Part shown: piece after piece, positions 5,433-8,292 of the stretch
Layout of the letters: each line of letters starts with the position of its first letter
How positions within the stretch are numbered: the stretch's first letter is position 1
Notes under the pieces: model-generated
What the model was told of the DNA's origin: nothing
What the model saw: only the letters and a program-made list of their open reading frames with translations
Database searches by the model: none
Assembly (NCBI GenBank): GCA_003136515.1
Contig: PLEU01000003.1
Location: 1 to 8,292 of the forward strand
Direction: 5' to 3'
DNA: 8,292 nt
DNA from: Spartobacteria bacterium
Lineage (GTDB): Bacteria > Verrucomicrobiota > Verrucomicrobiae > Chthoniobacterales > UBA6821
Translations under genes and position numbers: made by a program

Positions 5433-7774
5433 AAATTCTCACGGAGTTCGGGATCTTCGCCGATGATGCCCACCTCGGTCTCCAGTTCGATGCCTAGTTC
5501 GTCGCGCGCCTTTGTGCGGATGCGCTCGATAAGTGCCAGGATTTCCGTGGCAGTGGCCCCTCCGTCATTGACGATAAAATTGCCGTGGACTTCCGAAACT
5601 CGGGCACCGCCGACGATGCTGTTCTTCAGACCGAGTTCCTCGATCAGTCTTCCCGCCGACCTGCCACCAGGATTTTTGAAAATGCATCCCGCACTCGCCG
5701 CGATCGGCTGGGTCTCCTTGCGGTGCCGGAGTGACGAACCGAGAAGTTCGTCGATGCGAGTGACCGGAGCCGGAACCCCCCTCAGGGTGGCTGACAGGGC
5801 ATAATGATCGCGGAGCACTGGTACATCACGGTAGCGGACTTCCATTTCTACGGGTGTGCGAGAGACAATGTTGCCGTCACGGTCCGCAAAACGGATGCGT
5901 ACCACTTGGTCGAAAGTCTGCGTGCCCATCGCCCCGGCATTCATGCGAAGGGCGCCGCCTAGGTTCCCCGGAATCCCATCCATCCATTCAAAGCCACTCA
6001 GCCCGGCGTTTCGGGCCAGTGTGGCAAGTTGCTTGAGCTTGAGTCCTACCCCGGCATTTATTTCCTCACCATTGATACTGCTCGCGATGAAGCATCCGCG
6101 GGCAAGATACGCCACCACGCCGGGGAATCCTCCGTCACGGACGATAAGGTTGGAACCCCGCCCAATGACCATAAAGGGTATCCCCTCGTCATGACAGACC
6201 CTGACAAGCTCCGCGAATCCCTCCTCGGTCTCGGGCTCAGCCCAGAAGCGCGCCGGACCGCCGACACGCATCGTCGTGTGACGCGAGAGCGGTTCGGAGA
6301 GACGTAAGATTCCCTGTCCCATCGCTGCTAGGAGCCTGGAACGCAACGCCAGCTCGCCGGCCAGATAGGTCCCTGCCTCATGAATATTTCCTGCCCCGAG
6401 CGTGAGGATGAGATCCTCTTCCCGCAGCACGGCTGAAGCGGCTCTTGCGACAGCCATGACGGAACCGGCGGAGGTGATAGCTGGATGCCCAGCCTGCTTG
6501 GCGGAGCGGACTATTGTCTCAGCGTCAATTCCTGGAATAACCTTTTCTCCAGCGGCATAAACGGGTGCGACAAAGACCAGATCAGCATCTCGGAAGGCGG
6601 AACCAAATTCCCGCTGAAACGCTGCGGTGCGGCTGTAACGGTGCGGCTGGAAGAGGACTACCAGACGCCCCTCTTTTGGAAGGGCCTGTCGGGCAGTTGC
6701 CAAGGTTGCTGCAATTTCAGTGGGATGATGTCCGTAGTCGTCGAAAACCTGGTATGTAGCGTCTCTATATTTGAGTTCGAAGCGCCGCTTGGCTCCTTGG
6801 AAGGCTTCCAGCGCCTCGGCTATGGTAGCGAACGGGATACCGAGGTCACAGGCTAGGGCGATAACCAGAAGGGCGTTATGCGCATTGTGGGCCCCCGGAA
6901 TGCCCAACTGGATGCCGCCGAGCAATTCCTGCCCTCGACAGACCGCAAAGCGCGTGATGAACCCGATCTGCTCCAGTTCGGCCAGACGATACCGGCAGTC
7001 GGCACCCGTTCCAACCGGAATGGCATGCGTCGCGTGTCGGCAGACACGGGATGCCCCTTCATCATCGGCCCAGTAATAGACGGCTCCCGAGGTTTGCTCC
7101 AAAAGTCTGAGGAAAACCCCGTCAATTGCGAGTTGATCGGCATAGTAATCAAGGTGCTCGGGCTCGATGTTGAGCACGAGCGCATGACGGGGATGATAAT
7201 GCACGAGGGTGCCGTCGCTCTCGTCTCCCTCAGCCACCAGATGCTCTCCCTCAGAGTCCCATCGAGCATTGGTGCCCAGGATGGGGATCTCGGCCCCCAC
7301 ATAATGGGAGGGCTTTAATCCCCCAGCACGGAGAACGTGGGCCGCCATCGCCGAAGTGGTGGTCTTTCCATGCATGCCGCAGACAACTATCCCCTGCTTG
7401 CCATGCATCACCGCGGCAAGCACTTCCGCACGGCGGGCCATACGCTTACCCTGTGCCAAGGCAGCGTCGTAGGCGGGGTTCCCTGATCGGATCGCGGAGG
7501 AATAGACCACCAGATCGGCATCCCGTACCAGGGATGCAGCGTGGGGGGTGGAAAATTTAAGGCCCTTGCGACAGAGACGCTCGACTTCGATGGTGTCGGA
7601 TTTATCCGAACCGCTCACACGGTGTCCGAGCGCCAGCAAGAGTGCTGCTATTCCGCTCATCCCCGATCCGGCCACGCCGATGAGGTGGATGTTCAGAGGA
7701 TCAGCACCAAGAAGGAGGGTCGAGAGTTCCTTGTCCCCTGTCTTTTTGTGCATCGCTTGGATGCCCCGGCTCAT
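5429..7774 (-). CDS. murC/murB: Bifunctional MurC-MurB fusion: UDP-MurNAc--L-alanine ligase / UDP-enolpyruvoyl-GlcNAc reductase
   Basis: One uninterrupted 781-residue frame joins two consecutive cytoplasmic steps of peptidoglycan precursor synthesis. The N-terminal half (about 25-472) is MurC, an ATP-dependent ligase adding L-Ala to UDP-MurNAc: nucleotide-fold GVAGSGMSG (33-41), P-loop GMHGKTTT (133-140), EGDESDG (182-188), NIEPEHLDYY (202-211), GAHNAHNAL (294-302), DDYGHHPTEI (345-354), FQPHRYSR (375-382) and LGAGNI (459-464). The C-terminal half (about 485-775) is MurB, the FAD- and NADPH-dependent reductase that makes UDP-MurNAc: TMRVGGPARFW (501-511), GRGSNLIVRDGGFPG (538-552), IPGNLGGALRMNAGAMG (601-617), YRD (648-650), SAGCIFKNP (694-702) and the late Glu E767. 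MurB is short, as in type II enzymes, and has Cys697 where E. coli has the proton-donating Ser229. Domain order is opposite to reaction order but matches the common murC-murB gene order. The ATG at 7774 overlaps the murG stop and has a strong Shine-Dalgarno sequence, which favours it over Met8. Confidence 0.96.
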   Translation of the reverse strand: MSRGIQAMHKKTGDKELSTLLLGADPLNIHLIGVAGSGMSGIAALLLALGHRVSGSDKSDTIEVERLCRKGLKFSTPHAASLVRDADLVVYSSAIRSGNPAYDAALAQGKRMARRAEVLAAVMHGKQGIVVCGMHGKTTTSAMAAHVLRAGGLKPSHYVGAEIPILGTNARWDSEGEHLVAEGDESDGTLVHYHPRHALVLNIEPEHLDYYADQLAIDGVFLRLLEQTSGAVYYWADDEGASRVCRHATHAIPVGTGADCRYRLAELEQIGFITRFAVCRGQELLGGIQLGIPGAHNAHNALLVIALACDLGIPFATIAEALEAFQGAKRRFELKYRDATYQVFDDYGHHPTEIAATLATARQALPKEGRLVVLFQPHRYSRTAAFQREFGSAFRDADLVFVAPVYAAGEKVIPGIDAETIVRSAKQAGHPAITSAGSVMAVARAASAVLREEDLILTLGAGNIHEAGTYLAGELALRSRLLAAMGQGILRLSEPLSRHTTMRVGGPARFWAEPETEEGFAELVRVCHDEGIPFMVIGRGSNLIVRDGGFPGVVAYLARGCFIASSINGEEINAGVGLKLKQLATLARNAGLSGFEWMDGIPGNLGGALRMNAGAMGTQTFDQVVRIRFADRDGNIVSRTPVEMEVRYRDVPVLRDHYALSATLRGVPAPVTRIDELLGSSLRHRKETQPIAASAGCIFKNPGGRSAGRLIEELGLKNSIVGGARVSEVHGNFIVNDGGATATEILALIERIRTKARDELGIELETEVGIIGEDPELRENL
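7771..7774 (-). other. ATGA stop/start overlap murG - murC/murB
   Basis: The murG TGA and the murC/murB ATG share bases in an ATGA. This arrangement is typical of translational coupling, in which the terminating ribosome restarts on the next gene. Confidence 0.9.
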
Positions 7775-8292
7775 TGGGCAGCCTCCTCAAGCACGTCCGC
7801 CACAAGCCCGGCAGCCCCTCGGGGTAGCACAGCGCTCGCGCCCGCAGCCATGCGTTCCCGGCGGCGTTCGTCCGTGAGAAGATTGCGGATCAGCAGGGCG
7901 AGTTTCTCCGGATCAGTCGTTTTTTCTTCGAGCAGTTCCGCTGCCCCTGCATCCCGGAATGCCTCGGCATTGCGATGTTGGTGCTCATCAGCCGCAAAGG
8001 GAAACGGAATAAGGATCGAGGGCAGTGCGAACTGGGAAAGCTCGCTCAAGCTCGCGGCACCGGCGCGTGAAACGACCAGATCGGCCGCTGAATAAGCATC
8101 TTCCATCCGGTGATGAAATGGGGAGACATGGGCGACAACCCCCTCTCTCTGATAGTTGATCGCGGCAAGATTGTCATCACGCTCTCCGGTGAGATGGATG
8201 ATCTGGATTGGCTCCCTGCCAAGAAAGGAAGCGGCACGGAAAAGGAGCTGATTGATGCCGGAAGCTCCCTGGCTTCCTCCCATGACAAGGAG
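7771..8292 (-). CDS. murG: UDP-GlcNAc:undecaprenyl-PP-MurNAc-pentapeptide GlcNAc transferase MurG, C-terminal half (enters from the right edge)
   Basis: MurG is a peripheral inner-membrane GT-B glycosyltransferase that converts lipid I to lipid II. The 173 residues visible are the UDP-GlcNAc-binding C-terminal domain; comparison with E. coli MurG (355 residues) suggests about 180-190 N-terminal residues lie beyond the window. The visible part begins LLVMGGSQGASGIN, containing the second glycine-rich loop GGSQGA. It continues with SRAGAASLSEL, the usual SG(A)xTxxE-type motif, and PFPFAADEHQHRNAEAF, the donor-binding loop. The frame stays open to base 8292; the ATG at 8283 is an internal Met in the glycine-rich loop, not the start. 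Its stop overlaps the murC/murB start by 4 bases (ATGA). Confidence 0.95.
   Translation of the reverse strand, partial: LLVMGGSQGASGINQLLFRAASFLGREPIQIIHLTGERDDNLAAINYQREGVVAHVSPFHHRMEDAYSAADLVVSRAGAASLSELSQFALPSILIPFPFAADEHQHRNAEAFRDAGAAELLEEKTTDPEKLALLIRNLLTDERRRERMAAGASAVLPRGAAGLVADVLEEAAQ
7782..7787 (-). promoter_or_regulatory. Shine-Dalgarno sequence of murC/murB
   Basis: Coding-strand AGGAGG lies 7 bases before the ATG at 7774, inside the last codons of murG. It is the only strong Shine-Dalgarno match before any start in the window, and it fixes the murC/murB start at Met1 instead of Met8. Confidence 0.85.

Noticed and set aside
5429..7774. Possible assembly error creating the MurC-MurB fusion
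   Set aside because: Both halves are complete, the linker is in frame without a homopolymer at the junction, and the fused order matches the common murC-murB gene order.

Overview
The window is a dense block of cell-wall and cell-division genes, all on the minus strand, so transcription runs from high to low coordinates: murG (3' part) - murC/murB fusion - ddl - ftsQ - ftsA - ftsZ - clpB (5' part). It is a dcw (division and cell wall) cluster. The order murG-murC-murB-ddl-ftsQ-ftsA-ftsZ is the classical one. Here murC and murB are one continuous reading frame, and clpB follows ftsZ directly.

Neighbouring genes overlap by 4 bases (ATGA) or are separated by 9, 10 or 24 bases, so the block looks like one transcription unit with translational coupling. 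The longest non-coding stretch is 24 bases (3550-3573). I see no RNA gene, mobile element, CRISPR array, convincing promoter or terminator. Plus-strand open frames are shadows of the minus-strand genes.

Organism: a Gram-negative-type bacterium, moderately GC-rich by eye. The classical dcw order, a 781-residue MurC-MurB fusion and a strongly divergent FtsZ suggest the Planctomycetes-Verrucomicrobia-Chlamydiae group, most likely Verrucomicrobiota. This is an inference from gene content and family resemblance, not a phylogeny.

How the genes work together: MurB and MurC make UDP-MurNAc and then UDP-MurNAc-L-Ala. Ddl supplies D-Ala-D-Ala for the end of the stem peptide. MurG converts lipid I to lipid II at the membrane. 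FtsQ, FtsA and FtsZ belong to the divisome, where FtsA would tether FtsZ to the membrane. ClpB is a disaggregase with no canonical wall or division role.

The most unusual gene is ftsZ. Its fold landmarks, guanine-side residues and C-terminal FtsA-binding peptide are recognisable. The glycine-rich phosphate loops (T1, T3, T4) and the catalytic T7 loop are badly eroded, suggesting altered or lost GTP hydrolysis in an otherwise normal division operon.
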